Shown: in pieces, positions 33,027 through 42,071 of the stretch
Layout: every line of letters begins with the position of its first letter
Numbering within the stretch: the stretch's first letter is position 1
Origin: an uncultured Collinsella sp.
GTDB lineage: Bacteria; Actinomycetota; Coriobacteriia; Coriobacteriales; Coriobacteriaceae
Direction: 5' to 3'
Assembly (NCBI GenBank): GCA_905197665.1
Contig: CAJJZP010000001.1
Coordinates: forward strand, 129,942-193,941
Length of the DNA: 64,000 nucleotides
The notes under the pieces: generated by a model
The model's database searches: none
What the model saw: the letters and a program-made list of their open reading frames with translations, nothing else
What the model was told of the DNA's origin: nothing
Made by a program: the position numbers and the translations under genes

Positions 33027-34822
33027 ATGGCTGGAACCGGCAGACACAGGGGCGAAGGGGGACGTTCCTGGCTGGGGACGCTCCTCTCGTACTCCGGGAG
33101 ATGCAAAGGAAAGATGGCGCTTTCGCTCGCCGCGTCGATAGCGAGCGTCGGGACGGGATTCGTCCCCTTCTATGCGGTGTTCCGCATCGTAGAGGCGGCC
33201 ATGGAGGGGCGGCTCACGTTCGAGATCGCAGCCCCATGGCTCTGCCTGGCCGCGGGATCGTATGTCGCAAGCAAGGCTCTCTTCGGCATTTCGACGCTCC
33301 TGTCCCACGTCTCCGCCTACACCATCCTTGAGACGCTACGCCGGGACTTCATCGAAAAGCTGATGAGGGCGTCGCTCGGCACCGTTCAGGAAAAAACATC
33401 GGTCAGATAAAGAACGTTTTTCTCGACAGAATCGAGGGGATCGAGGTCCCGCTCGCCCATATGATCCCCGAGCTTTCCGGGTCGACGCTCCTCGCCCTGG
33501 GGCTCGCGGCGTGGCTCGTGGCCATCGACTGGCGCATGGCGGCGGTCTGCCTCGCGTCCGTGCCCATAGGGCTTGGCATATTCGCGTCGAGCCTGAAGGA
33601 GTTCAACGCCAGGTACGCGGCGTACATGGCCGAGAGCAACCACGTGAACGGCGTGATCGTCGAGTACATCGAGGGCATCCAGGTAGTCAAGGCATTCAAC
33701 CAGGCGAGCGACTCGTATCAGAAGTACGCGGACGCGGTCCGCAGCTTCAAGGACTACACAATGGGTTGGTTCCGATCTACGTGGGTCGGAATGAACCTCA
33801 TGGCAAGCATCATGCCGACGACGCTCCTGGGCGTGCTGCCCGTCGGTCTTTGGATGTACTTCGCGGGAGCGCTCGGTCCGTCGCAATTCGCGATGTGCGT
33901 GATTTTGGCGCTTGCCGTCGTTGACCCGATTATGAGGTTCACCTCGTTCGTCAACGGGGTGAAGTCCATGGAGTATGCCGTCGCGGACACGAAAGAGTTC
34001 CTCGACCTGCCCGAGCTCTCCGATCCCGCCGAGCGGGCGCTACCGCTCGATGCGTCGATCGAGATGAAAGATGTGAGGTTTGCCTACGACGAGGGCGACG
34101 ATGTTCTCCATGGGGTGTCCCTCGCGATCCCGCAGGGCTCGTTCACCGCTCTGGTGGGCCCTTCTGGCTCGGGCAAGTCGACCATCGCCCGTCTTGTCGC
34201 GCGCCATTGGGACGTCTGCGGCGGATCGGTCTCCGTGGGCGGCGTGGATGTCCGCGAGATGCCCCTCGACCAGCTGTCCGAACTCGTGAGCTTCGTCGCC
34301 CAAGACAACTACCTCTTCGATGCCACGATCCGGGAGAACATCCGTCTCGGTCGACCGCAGGCGACGGACGAGGAGGTCGCCGAGGCCGCCAGGACTGCTT
34401 GCTGCGACGAGTTCGTGTCGAAGCTCCCGCAAGGCTATGACGCGCAAGCCGGTGCGGCTGGCGGCGCCCTTTCCGGTGGGGAGCGCCAGCGTATCTCGAT
34501 AGCCCGCGCGATCCTCAAAGACGCGCCGATCGTCCTGCTCGACGAGGCCACCGCGTTCACCGATCCAGAGAACGAGGACAAGATCCAGCGCTCCATCGCG
34601 AGACTCTCGGCCGGAAAGACGCTTGTGGTCATAGCCCATCGGCTCTCGACGATCACGGCTGCAGACAACATCATCGTTATCGACAAGGGCTCGATCGTCG
34701 ACCAAGGGACCCATGACGACCTTCTCGCAAAATGCCCGCTCTACGAGCGCATGTGGAGGGCGCACATCGGAGCGAGGGACTGGGCGGCTGGATCGAATGA
34801 CCAGAAAGGGGGTTCCCGATGA
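33027..34822 (+). pseudogene. ABC transporter (membrane + ATPase), interrupted at an A6 run
   Basis: The N-terminal frame (33027-33410) encodes 127 residues of a transmembrane domain and ends SLGTVQEKTSVR. The next frame continues NIGQIKNVFLDRIEGIEVPLA and includes the rest of the membrane domain, Walker A GPSGSGKST, signature LSGGERQ and Walker B VLLDEATAF, to 34822. The join is at six A residues (33391-33396); seven would restore one frame of about 598 residues. Polymerase slippage on the run could still give some intact protein. The stop overlaps the next gene's ATG. It resembles YbtP/IrtA-type siderophore importers with an exporter fold. Confidence 0.8.
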
Positions 34823-36666
34823 TCAAGGCTCTCATGAGAATCGTCCGCTGGACCGGCCCTTACAAGAAAAGACTCATCCTGGGCTGCGTCTGCTCGTTCT
34901 TCATGACGTGGGCAACGGCCACGCCCGTGATGCTCGCGGCCTGGCTGCTCGCCCGTGTTGCGGAGGATGCGCGCGGCATCCAGGAGCTTGACCCGTCGTG
35001 GGTCTGGTGGTCGCTTCTGGCGCTCATCGCCTGCATAGGCTTGCGCTTCATCCTGACATACGGGAAGAACCGGTTGCAGGAGTCAATCGGATACGAGGTG
35101 GCGCTTGAGGATCGTATCAAAATCGGTAACGTCTTGAAGCGCGACCCACTCGGCTATTTCGATGAGGTCAAGACGGGCGACATACTGGTGACGGCGACCA
35201 CGGAACTGGGCATCTTGGAGCTTCAGGGCATGAAGATGGTCGACGCAGTGATCAACGGCTACGTAAACCTTGCCGCAGTTGTGGCGTTCCTCTTCATTCT
35301 CGAGCCGATGGCCGGATTTGCCGCCCTCGCCGGCACCGTCGTATCCTGCCTCGCACTCACGGCGATGAATAGGGTCTCGAAGCGCCTGGCGCCGAGGGCG
35401 CATGCGGAGACCGAACAACTCGCTGGGGATATCGTCGAGTACGTCCGGGGGCTCGGAACGGCGAAGTCGTACGGCCATGGAGGGGCCGCGATGCGGCCCC
35501 TCCTGGCAACGATAAGGAGGCTGAAGGAGGCACGCATCGCGATCGAGTTCGGCTTCACGCCTCGCAATCTCATCCACCTTGTTGCGTTCAAGTTGGCGAG
35601 CGTCGGTGTCGTGGCGTCTGCCGTGTGGGGATATGCGAACGGCGGCATCGAGCTTTGGATGCTCCTTGCCCTCTGCGCATTCTCGTTCACCGTGTTCTCC
35701 GGCGTCGAGCGCGTGAACGATTCCGCCCACATGCTTGGCGATCTCGATGACATCATGAACCGTATCGACGCCATAGAGAACGCCCCCTACATCGATTCCG
35801 ACGGCCGAGACGTCTCCCTTACTGAGCATGGTATCGAGCTGCGAGGCGTCTCGTTCTCGTACGGTTGCGAATCGGGCACGAAGGTACTGTCGGACGTGTC
35901 GTGCAACATTCCGGAGAAGACGACGTGCGCCATCGTGGGCCCGAGCGGATCGGGCAAGACGACGTTCGCCAACCTCATGATGCGCTTCTGGGATGTCGAC
36001 GAGGGCTCGATCCTTGTCGGGGAGCATGACGTGCGAGAGTTGACCTGCGATAGCCTTCTGAGGAACTTCTCGGCGGTTTTCCAGAACGTCTACCTGTTCA
36101 ACGACACCATCGAGAACAACATTCGCTTCGGGCGCCCGGGCGCTACGCACGAAGAGGTCGTCGAGGCGGCGCGCAGGGCGCGAGTCGACGAGTTCGTCCG
36201 CGAGCTTCCGGATGGTTACGAAACCTTGGTGGGCGAGGCCGGGGGCGCCCTCTCCGGTGGCCAAAAGCAGCGTATCTCCATCGCCAGGGCGCTGCTCAAG
36301 GACGCCCCGATCGTGATTCTCGACGAGGCGACGGCGAGCATCGACCCAGAGAACGAGTCCCTCATACAGGGAGCGTTTTCCGAGCTCACGCGGGGGAAGA
36401 CAGTGGTCGTCATTGCCCACCGCCTCGCAACCATAGAGAGCGCCGACCAGATCCTCGTCGTCGAGGGCGGCAGGATCGTGCAGCGCGGCACGCACGAGGA
36501 GCTACTCGGTCAGGAAGGGACGTATCGCCGGTTCGTCGAGATTCGTGGTCGCGTGGAGGGCTGGCGCATAGGCGAGGAGGCCGTCGCCGACATGATGGCG
36601 CGCAGCGGGACGAGGTCGGATGCGGGGCCGATCAACAGCATGCCGACGGGAAGGCAGCCGGCATAG
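34819..36666 (+). CDS. ABC transporter, exporter fold (membrane + ATPase), YbtQ/IrtB-like
   Basis: The 615-residue half-transporter has six membrane segments in residues 1-300, then Walker A GPSGSGKTT, signature LSGGQKQRIS, Walker B VILDEATASIDPE and the H-loop VIAHRL. It is translationally coupled to the preceding half-transporter (4-base overlap), so the two should act as a heterodimer. The match to typical proteins ends near GRVEGWRI. The last 30 residues (from GEEAVADMMA) are read from the opposite strand of an MFS gene remnant, so the original C-terminus was probably replaced when that DNA was joined. Function may be unaffected. Confidence 0.88.
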   Translation: MIKALMRIVRWTGPYKKRLILGCVCSFFMTWATATPVMLAAWLLARVAEDARGIQELDPSWVWWSLLALIACIGLRFILTYGKNRLQESIGYEVALEDRIKIGNVLKRDPLGYFDEVKTGDILVTATTELGILELQGMKMVDAVINGYVNLAAVVAFLFILEPMAGFAALAGTVVSCLALTAMNRVSKRLAPRAHAETEQLAGDIVEYVRGLGTAKSYGHGGAAMRPLLATIRRLKEARIAIEFGFTPRNLIHLVAFKLASVGVVASAVWGYANGGIELWMLLALCAFSFTVFSGVERVNDSAHMLGDLDDIMNRIDAIENAPYIDSDGRDVSLTEHGIELRGVSFSYGCESGTKVLSDVSCNIPEKTTCAIVGPSGSGKTTFANLMMRFWDVDEGSILVGEHDVRELTCDSLLRNFSAVFQNVYLFNDTIENNIRFGRPGATHEEVVEAARRARVDEFVRELPDGYETLVGEAGGALSGGQKQRISIARALLKDAPIVILDEATASIDPENESLIQGAFSELTRGKTVVVIAHRLATIESADQILVVEGGRIVQRGTHEELLGQEGTYRRFVEIRGRVEGWRIGEEAVADMMARSGTRSDAGPINSMPTGRQPA

Positions 36667-36788
36667 ATGGTGCTCGCCAGGCCGAACACCCTTCCGCGCA
36701 TAGCCGAGTCGGCGCCCGCCTCCGCCCTCGAGGAGATGACGCGCGTCGAGGTCGCCGCCCGGGAGGTCAGGATCACCAGCCAGCGCAT
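36570..36788 (-). pseudogene. MFS transporter fragment
   Basis: The minus-strand frame includes SAMRGRVFGLASTIYAG and CLPVGMLLIGPASDLVPLR, a sequence pattern typical of an inner part of MFS drug or siderophore exporters (GRVFGL followed by a glycine-rich helix and GPASDL). Neither the rest of the protein nor a sensible start is present. It overlaps the 3' end of the ABC gene on the other strand, suggesting a deletion or insertion joint here. Confidence 0.55.
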
Positions 36789-36856
36789 ACGGTCGTCGGG
36801 GTTCCCCTACGTCAAGGGGCTGGCGGACTTCGACTGGGACTTTGGATTGGCAACAC

Positions 36857-37560
36857 CTATTTGGACGATTCCGGGAGGGACAGCCCCGCCTTCCTGAACT
36901 CGACCGGCGACATGTAGCCCAGCGTCGAGTGGATCCTGAAGTTGTCGTACCGGTGCACGTAGTCCGAGAGCTTGGCCCGGAGCTCGCGCGTCGTGCCGAA
37001 CGTCTCGCGGTGGACGAGCTCGGCCCTCGGTATCCCGTCGGCCGACTCGTCGACGGCGTTGTCGTGGGGGCAGCCCTCGGCCGACAGCGACCTCTCTATG
37101 CCGAGGGCCTCGAGCATCAGGTCGATCTCGGCGTTGTCGAACTCGCTGCCGCGGTCCGTGTGGAATACCTCGATGCCCGCGCTGCGCCGACACGGGGCAG
37201 CGGCCCCCGTTGGCCGCCATGGCCCTCACTTCCGAGCGTATACCGGCGCCGCTCGTCTAAAGACGTCGACCTCCATCCGGAGCCTGCGGTTCTCGCGCTT
37301 GGGCTCCAGGATCCGGTTCTACTCGGGCGTGCGGTTGTCGGCGGCGCGCGGCGAGCCGGTCGCGTTTATCGGCTTGACCCGCCTCTCCACGGTGCTCTTG
37401 CCGAGGCCGCACTCGTCCATGGCCTCGCGCCTGGGCTTTCCGGCGTTGTGGAGATCGACTATCTTCCTCTTGAACTCGTCAGTGAAATGCCTCGGTCTGG
37501 GGCCGGTCGAGGCCGAGCCCCCGGTCCGGCTGGGATAGCATGTCGCTGCGGGCCATCGTC
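36857..37560 (-). pseudogene. Degenerate IS3-family element (OrfA and OrfB remnants)
   Basis: Reading leftward from 37557, an OrfA-like frame gives EFKRKIVDLHNAGKPRREAM and GLGKSTVERRVKPINATG before a stop near 37318. OrfB is represented only by its C-terminal third: IEVFHTDRGSEFDNAEIDL carries the second catalytic Asp, RIHSTLGYMSPVEFRKAG the end. The first Asp and much of the rve domain are missing and frames are broken, so the element is dead. It forms the right boundary of the ECF/ABC island. Confidence 0.8.
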
Positions 37561-37699
37561 TTTCCTCTCGTCGAATATCTAGGCGCTGACGATTCTAGGC
37601 GATGGCCCTCTCTTGCTTCTTGCACCTCGATTGTGCGCGCTACCCCCAGCGGGCCCGGATCGAGCGATTCGGGACCGCTTTTGGGGCCTGCCGGAAACC

Positions 37700-37912
37700 C
37701 AGTGGTCAAAAAAGGCCAAATATGAGTACTGTTACCAGTTTAGTGGCAGCCAAATGGCCTCAAAAATCGGTGCCAGAGGCCAAAAGTGCATCGATTTTCG
37801 TTCTCCAGAGTCGCGATCGGGCTCCAAACAAGGCGATTTTGCTGATCTGGACCGGAAAATCGCTGCTACTAATTTGGTGACAGTACTCATATTTGGCCTT
37901 TTTTGACCACTG
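37700..37912. mobile_element. Possible MITE: 213-bp element with 38-bp terminal inverted repeats
   Basis: Positions 37700-37737 and 37875-37912 are complementary with one mismatch, starting CAGTGGTCAAAAAAGGCC. The interior has no ORF with a ribosome site but has further short inverted segments (CGATTTT near 37830 with AAAATCG near 37856). An unambiguous target duplication is not visible. It lies next to the dead IS3 element. Confidence 0.6.
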
Positions 37913-37955
37913 CCCCTTGGTTCAGGACAATGCGGGCCGCTCGAATCTTGGGGCG

Positions 37956-38000
37956 GGTCCATTTTCGACTATCCTCAGCTTGCCAGTTCGAAAATGGACC
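37956..38000. repeat. Hairpin with GGTCCATTTTCGA arms
   Basis: GGTCCATTTTCGA (37956-37968) and TCGAAAATGGACC (37988-38000) are perfect complements with a 19-base loop. Confidence 0.75.
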
Positions 38001-38031
38001 TGCTGCATGATTGAATCTTTATTTCAACTTT

Positions 38032-38075
38032 ACACCTAGGTTTACAGCTGTCTTGTCAGCTGTAAACCTAGGTGT
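38032..38075. promoter_or_regulatory. 44-bp perfect palindrome before nadA, probable NiaR operator
   Basis: ACACCTAGGTTTACAGCTG (38032-38050) and its exact complement (38057-38075) flank TCTTGT. It lies 42 bases before nadA in an operon whose last gene encodes NiaR. The inner part TTACAGCTGTCTTGTCAGC resembles the ACA-CTGT-type palindromes I recall as NiaR sites in Firmicutes. Assignment is by position and this likeness. The gap 37561-38116 holds only this and the two preceding palindromes. Confidence 0.65.
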
Positions 38076-38116
38076 CATACTAAAGCCCCAAGATTCGCCA
38101 AAAGAGAGGGGCCTTG

Positions 38117-39142
38117 ATGGCACAGAGCGCGAACATGGATGCATCGGAGCTTGCACGCGACATTGCGGCCGGCCTGGCATCGGCAACGACGGCAACGGAG
38201 CGCGCGGCACTGGTGCCCGCAGAGCTCGTCGAGGCCATTCAGCAACTAAAAACCCAACGTGACGCGGTGATCTTGGCGCACTACTATGTGGCGCCCGAGG
38301 TCCAGGCCGTTGCCGATTACGTCGGCGACAGCTTTTACCTGGCAAAGCTCGCCAAAAGCCTGCCGCAGCAGACCATCGTGCTGTGCGGCGTGGAGTTTAT
38401 GGGTGAGAGCGCCAAGCTGCTCAATCCCACTAAGACCGTGTTGCTGCCCGAGCCGGGTGCGGACTGCCCCATGGCGCACATGGTCAAGCGCGAGACGGTC
38501 GATGCGGCGCGCGCCGAGTACGGCGACGACCTTGCCGTGGTCTGCTACGTCAACTCGACGGTCGAGATTAAGAGCTGGAGCGACGTGTGCGTCACCAGCT
38601 CCAACGCCGTCAAGATCGTGTCCGAGCTGCCGCAGCAACACGTCCTGTTCATCCCCGATCAAAACCTGGGCCGCTTCGTAGCCGAGCAGGTGCCGCAAAA
38701 GCACGTCATCCTCAACAATGGCTATTGCCCGCGTCATCACGTCATCACCGTCGAGCAGATTGTCGACGCGCAGGAGGCGCATCCCGACGCGCTCGTGCTG
38801 GCGCACCCCGAGTGCAAGGCCGACGTCCTTGCCGAGGCCGACTACATCGGCTCCACCGCCGGCATCATCAAGTACGCCGAGGAGTCGGATGCGAGTGAGT
38901 TCATCATCGTGACGGTTCGCGGCGTGCTCTACGAGCTCGAGCGCCGCTGCGAGGGCACCGGCAAAAAGTTCTACTTCCCCGCGGTGCAGCCCACCTGCGT
39001 CAACATGGATCTCATCACGCTCGAAAAGCTCGTGCGCTGCCTGGAGACGGGCGAGGGCGAGGTGCAGATCGGCGTGTCGGACGAGGCCGCCGACCAGGCC
39101 AAACTTACGCTGGATCGCATGCTCGAGTACGCAGCGCGCTAG
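38117..39142 (+). CDS. nadA: Quinolinate synthase A
   Basis: The 341-residue [4Fe-4S] enzyme condenses iminoaspartate with dihydroxyacetone phosphate to quinolinate. The conserved cysteines are in VLCGVEFMGE, NNGYCPRHH and the C-terminal VQPTCVNM; LAHYYVAPEVQ and SNAVKIV are typical. ATG at 38117 follows GAGAGGGG; a TTG just before it is unlikely. It is the first gene of nadA-nadB-nadC-niaR and lies behind the putative NiaR palindrome. Confidence 0.96.
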   Translation: MAQSANMDASELARDIAAGLASATTATERAALVPAELVEAIQQLKTQRDAVILAHYYVAPEVQAVADYVGDSFYLAKLAKSLPQQTIVLCGVEFMGESAKLLNPTKTVLLPEPGADCPMAHMVKRETVDAARAEYGDDLAVVCYVNSTVEIKSWSDVCVTSSNAVKIVSELPQQHVLFIPDQNLGRFVAEQVPQKHVILNNGYCPRHHVITVEQIVDAQEAHPDALVLAHPECKADVLAEADYIGSTAGIIKYAEESDASEFIIVTVRGVLYELERRCEGTGKKFYFPAVQPTCVNMDLITLEKLVRCLETGEGEVQIGVSDEAADQAKLTLDRMLEYAAR

Positions 39143-39145
39143 AAC

Positions 39146-39180
39146 AATGTGACATGAGGGGCAGTCCCTTATGCCACATT
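39146..39180. repeat. GGGGCAG-loop palindrome between nadA and nadB
   Basis: AATGTGACATGAGGG and CCCTTATGCCACATT pair with two mismatches around GCAGT. It lies inside the operon, between the nadA stop and the nadB ribosome site. Confidence 0.75.
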
Positions 39181-39198
39181 ACAAGGGAGAGGATTCCT

Positions 39199-40575
39199 GT
39201 GGAAACCAAACAATACCCCGACATGGAGCGCGACGTCGTCATTGCCGGTTGCGGCGTGGCGGGCCTATATGCGGCCCTCAATCTGCCGACGAGCGCGCGC
39301 GTGATCATGCTCTCCAAGGGCGCTGTCGACGAGTGCGATTCGATGCTCGCGCAGGGTGGCATCTGCGTGCTGCCCGAGGGCTCTGACTACGATGCCTTCT
39401 TTGAGGACACCATGCATGCCGGCCACTACGAGAACCGTCGCGAGAGCGTCGACATCATGATCCGCTCGAGCCGCTCGGTCATCAACGACCTGCTGGCGAT
39501 GGGCGTGGATTTTGAGCGCAAGGCCGACGGCAGCCTCGACTTTACCCGCGAGGGCGCACACAGCCGCCCACGCATTGCCTTCCATGCCGATATTACGGGC
39601 AAGGAGATCACGACCAAGCTGCTCCAGGCCGTTCGCAAGCTGGACAACGTGCAGATTTTGGAGCACGTGGCCATGACCGACATCCTGACGGGCGAGCGTG
39701 ATGGCGCCACGGTGTGCACCGGTGTCGTCGCCGTTTCCGTGGACGAGGACAACTCGGTTCGTCCCGCCGACGAGCTGACAAATGCCGCCGAGGGCGTGCA
39801 TGCTGGCGAGCCGTTTAAGATCCATGCCCGCCACACGCTGTGGGCGACGGGCGGTATCGGCGGCGTATACGACCATTCGACCAACTACCCGCAGCTCACA
39901 GGCGATGCCTGCTACATCGCTCAGGAGCATGGCATTAAGATGGAGCACCTGGACTACGTGCAGATTCACCCCACGGGACTGTTCTCGCCGCAGCCGGGTC
40001 GCACCTTCCTGATCAGCGAGAGCTGCCGCGGCGAGGGCGCGATTTTGCTCAACGCCGCCGGCGAGCGCTTTACCGATGAGCTTCAGCCGCGCGATGTGGT
40101 CGCCGCCGCTATTCGCGAGCAGATGAAGCAGGACGGCACCGAGCACGAGTGGCTGAGCTTTGCCCCCGTCGAGCGCGATGTGGTGACCGGGCACTTTGCC
40201 AACATTCGCGCACGCTGCCTGGAGGACGGCCGCGATATTTTGGACGAGCCCATCCCCGTTACGCCCACACAGCACTACTTTATGGGCGGCGTGTGGGTCG
40301 ACAAGGACGGCCGCACCTCGATGCCCGAGCTCTACGCCGCGGGCGAGACGGCTTGCAACGGCGTTCACGGCAAGAACCGCCTTGCATCAAACAGCCTGCT
40401 CGAGGCGCTGGTCTGGGGTCGTCGCGCCGCGTGGTACATGCGTACCGGCGAGTCGCTGGCCGTGGAGCAGGCGGGCGATCCCGCGCTCGATGGCCGTCAT
40501 CGCGCACTGAGCGTCGACACCCTGGCAATCGATGATTTGGCCCGTGCCGCCGGCACGCAGGCCGTGGAGGAGTAG
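39199..40575 (+). CDS. nadB: L-aspartate oxidase
   Basis: The 458-residue flavoprotein oxidises aspartate to iminoaspartate for NadA. The FAD-binding motif GCGVAGLYAALNL is at the N-terminus, SKGAVDECDSMLAQGG and the active-site HPTGLF region are present, as is GETACNGVHGKNRLASNSL. The GTG at 39199 follows GGGAGAGGA at normal spacing and fits the FAD motif; an ATG at 39154 lies in the palindrome. It is somewhat shorter than E. coli NadB, with a reduced C-terminal helical domain. Confidence 0.95.
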   Translation: METKQYPDMERDVVIAGCGVAGLYAALNLPTSARVIMLSKGAVDECDSMLAQGGICVLPEGSDYDAFFEDTMHAGHYENRRESVDIMIRSSRSVINDLLAMGVDFERKADGSLDFTREGAHSRPRIAFHADITGKEITTKLLQAVRKLDNVQILEHVAMTDILTGERDGATVCTGVVAVSVDEDNSVRPADELTNAAEGVHAGEPFKIHARHTLWATGGIGGVYDHSTNYPQLTGDACYIAQEHGIKMEHLDYVQIHPTGLFSPQPGRTFLISESCRGEGAILLNAAGERFTDELQPRDVVAAAIREQMKQDGTEHEWLSFAPVERDVVTGHFANIRARCLEDGRDILDEPIPVTPTQHYFMGGVWVDKDGRTSMPELYAAGETACNGVHGKNRLASNSLLEALVWGRRAAWYMRTGESLAVEQAGDPALDGRHRALSVDTLAIDDLARAAGTQAVEE

Positions 40576-40578
40576 ACC

Positions 40579-41439
40579 ATGAATCCCATTACCATGAAAC
40601 TCGTCGTCGATGATCTGATTCTGCAGGCTCTGCGCGAGGACATTACATTTGAGGACGTGAGCACGGCGAGCGTGTGCCCCGCGGCGCGCCCCGCCACGGT
40701 GGAGCTTATCGCCAAGGCCGATGGCATCATCGCCGGCTTGGACGTGTTTGCCCGCACCTTTGAGCTGCTGAATCCGCAGAGCTCCGTGTTGTTCGATGTC
40801 GCGGACGGCGACGAGGTGCACGCCGGCGACCACGTGGGCCAGGTACGCGGCGACGCGCGCGTGCTGCTTTCGGGCGAGCGCGTGGCGCTCAACTACCTGC
40901 AGCGCATGAGCGGCATCGCTACTTACACGCATCGGATGGCGGCTGCGCTCGAGGGCACCAAGACCGTGCTTGTCGACACGCGCAAGACCACGCCGGGCAT
41001 GCGTGTCTTCGAGAAGGCCGCAGTCGAGATCGGCGGTGGCAGCAACCACCGCTATAACCTGTCGACGGCTGTCATGCTCAAGGACAACCACATCGACGCC
41101 GCCGGTGGTGTGACTCGTGCGATCGAGATGGCACGCGCCCACGCATCGTTTACCACGACGGTCGAGATTGAGTGCGAGAACCTGGACATGGTACGCGAGG
41201 CCGTGGAGGCCGGTGCCGACATCATCATGTTCGACAACATGACCCACGACGACATGGCTGCTGCGATTGAGCTTATCGCCGGCCGCGCCAAGACCGAGTG
41301 CTCGGGCAACGTGGACGCTAACAATATCCGCGCGCTCGCCGACCTGGGCGTTGACTTTATTAGCTCGGGGGCGTTGACGCACTCTGCGCCGATTCTCGAC
41401 CTCTCGCTCAAGCACCTGCGTCTGCTGGACGGTAAATAA
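40579..41439 (+). CDS. nadC: Nicotinate-nucleotide pyrophosphorylase (quinolinate phosphoribosyltransferase)
   Basis: The 286-residue enzyme turns quinolinate and PRPP into nicotinate mononucleotide. It has ERVALNYLQRMSGIATYT, the phosphoribosyl-site VDTRKTTPGMR, GGGSNHRYNL and the LKDNHI motif, all standard. It starts three bases after nadB, and its TAA overlaps the niaR ATG. Confidence 0.96.
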   Translation: MNPITMKLVVDDLILQALREDITFEDVSTASVCPAARPATVELIAKADGIIAGLDVFARTFELLNPQSSVLFDVADGDEVHAGDHVGQVRGDARVLLSGERVALNYLQRMSGIATYTHRMAAALEGTKTVLVDTRKTTPGMRVFEKAAVEIGGGSNHRYNLSTAVMLKDNHIDAAGGVTRAIEMARAHASFTTTVEIECENLDMVREAVEAGADIIMFDNMTHDDMAAAIELIAGRAKTECSGNVDANNIRALADLGVDFISSGALTHSAPILDLSLKHLRLLDGK

Positions 41440-41984
41440 TGAATGCCCGCGAGCGTCGCCGTTCCATCATGGCCGTGCTCGAGGAAGCCAAAGATCCTGT
41501 CTCGGGCAGTGCGCTTGCCCGCGAGGTGGGCGTGAGCCGTCAGGTCGTGGTGCAGGACATCGCCCTGCTGCGCGCTGACGGGCACGATATCGTCGCCACC
41601 AATCGCGGCTATGTACTACAGGAGGCCCCCAGCAGCCCCGCCGTGCCCACGCGCTTGGTCAAGGTTCGCCACAGCGTGGAGCAGGCAGGCGATGAGCTCA
41701 CGAGTATCGTCGACGCCGGCGGCGCCGTGCTCAACGTGATCGTCAATCACCGCGTGTACGGTAAGATCACGGCCGACCTGGACATTCGCAATCGTCGCGA
41801 TGTTGAGCGCTATCTGCACGATATCGAGAGCGGCAAGAGCTTTCCACTATTAACGGTGACGAGCGGCTATCACTTCCATCGCATTGCGGCAGAGGATGAG
41901 CAAACCCTCGACGAGATCGAGGCCATGCTCAAGGAGAAGGGCTACCTTGCCGATTTAATGCCCTACGAGGATGATTTGTCCTAG
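41439..41984 (+). CDS. niaR: NAD-biosynthesis repressor NiaR
   Basis: The 181-residue protein has an N-terminal winged HTH (SGSALAREVGVSRQVVVQDI) and a C-terminal 3H domain with three conserved histidines (KVRHSVEQAG, NHRVYG, GYHFH). NiaR represses de novo NAD synthesis and niacin uptake when nicotinate is available. Placement as the last gene of the nad operon indicates autoregulation through the palindrome at 38032. A strong bidirectional terminator follows. Confidence 0.93.
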   Translation: MNARERRRSIMAVLEEAKDPVSGSALAREVGVSRQVVVQDIALLRADGHDIVATNRGYVLQEAPSSPAVPTRLVKVRHSVEQAGDELTSIVDAGGAVLNVIVNHRVYGKITADLDIRNRRDVERYLHDIESGKSFPLLTVTSGYHFHRIAAEDEQTLDEIEAMLKEKGYLADLMPYEDDLS

Positions 41985-41993
41985 AACACATGC

Positions 41994-42034
41994 AAAAGGA
42001 GGCCTCCGCGGCGATGCGGAGGCCTCCTTTTTGT
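41994..42034. terminator. Bidirectional terminator, niaR / ferredoxin
   Basis: AAAAGGAGGCCTCCGC and GCGGAGGCCTCCTTTT form a long perfect stem with A- and T-runs, serving both convergent genes. Confidence 0.9.
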
Positions 42035-42071
42035 GCACGGTGTACTTGTGAGTGTGCAAGTGAGGGAGTTG

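Noticed and set aside
33391..33396. Programmed -1 ribosomal frameshift at the A6 run
   Set aside because: The incoming frame reads GAA AAA ACA, so the A-AAA-AAC slippery heptamer is not in the correct phase for tandem slippage. Polymerase slippage or a plain deletion is simpler.
36842..37582. 246-codon plus-strand ORF at the island's right end
   Set aside because: It is the shadow of the IS3 OrfA/OrfB remnants, which are recognisable on the minus strand (HTDRGSEFDN, RIHSTLGY).
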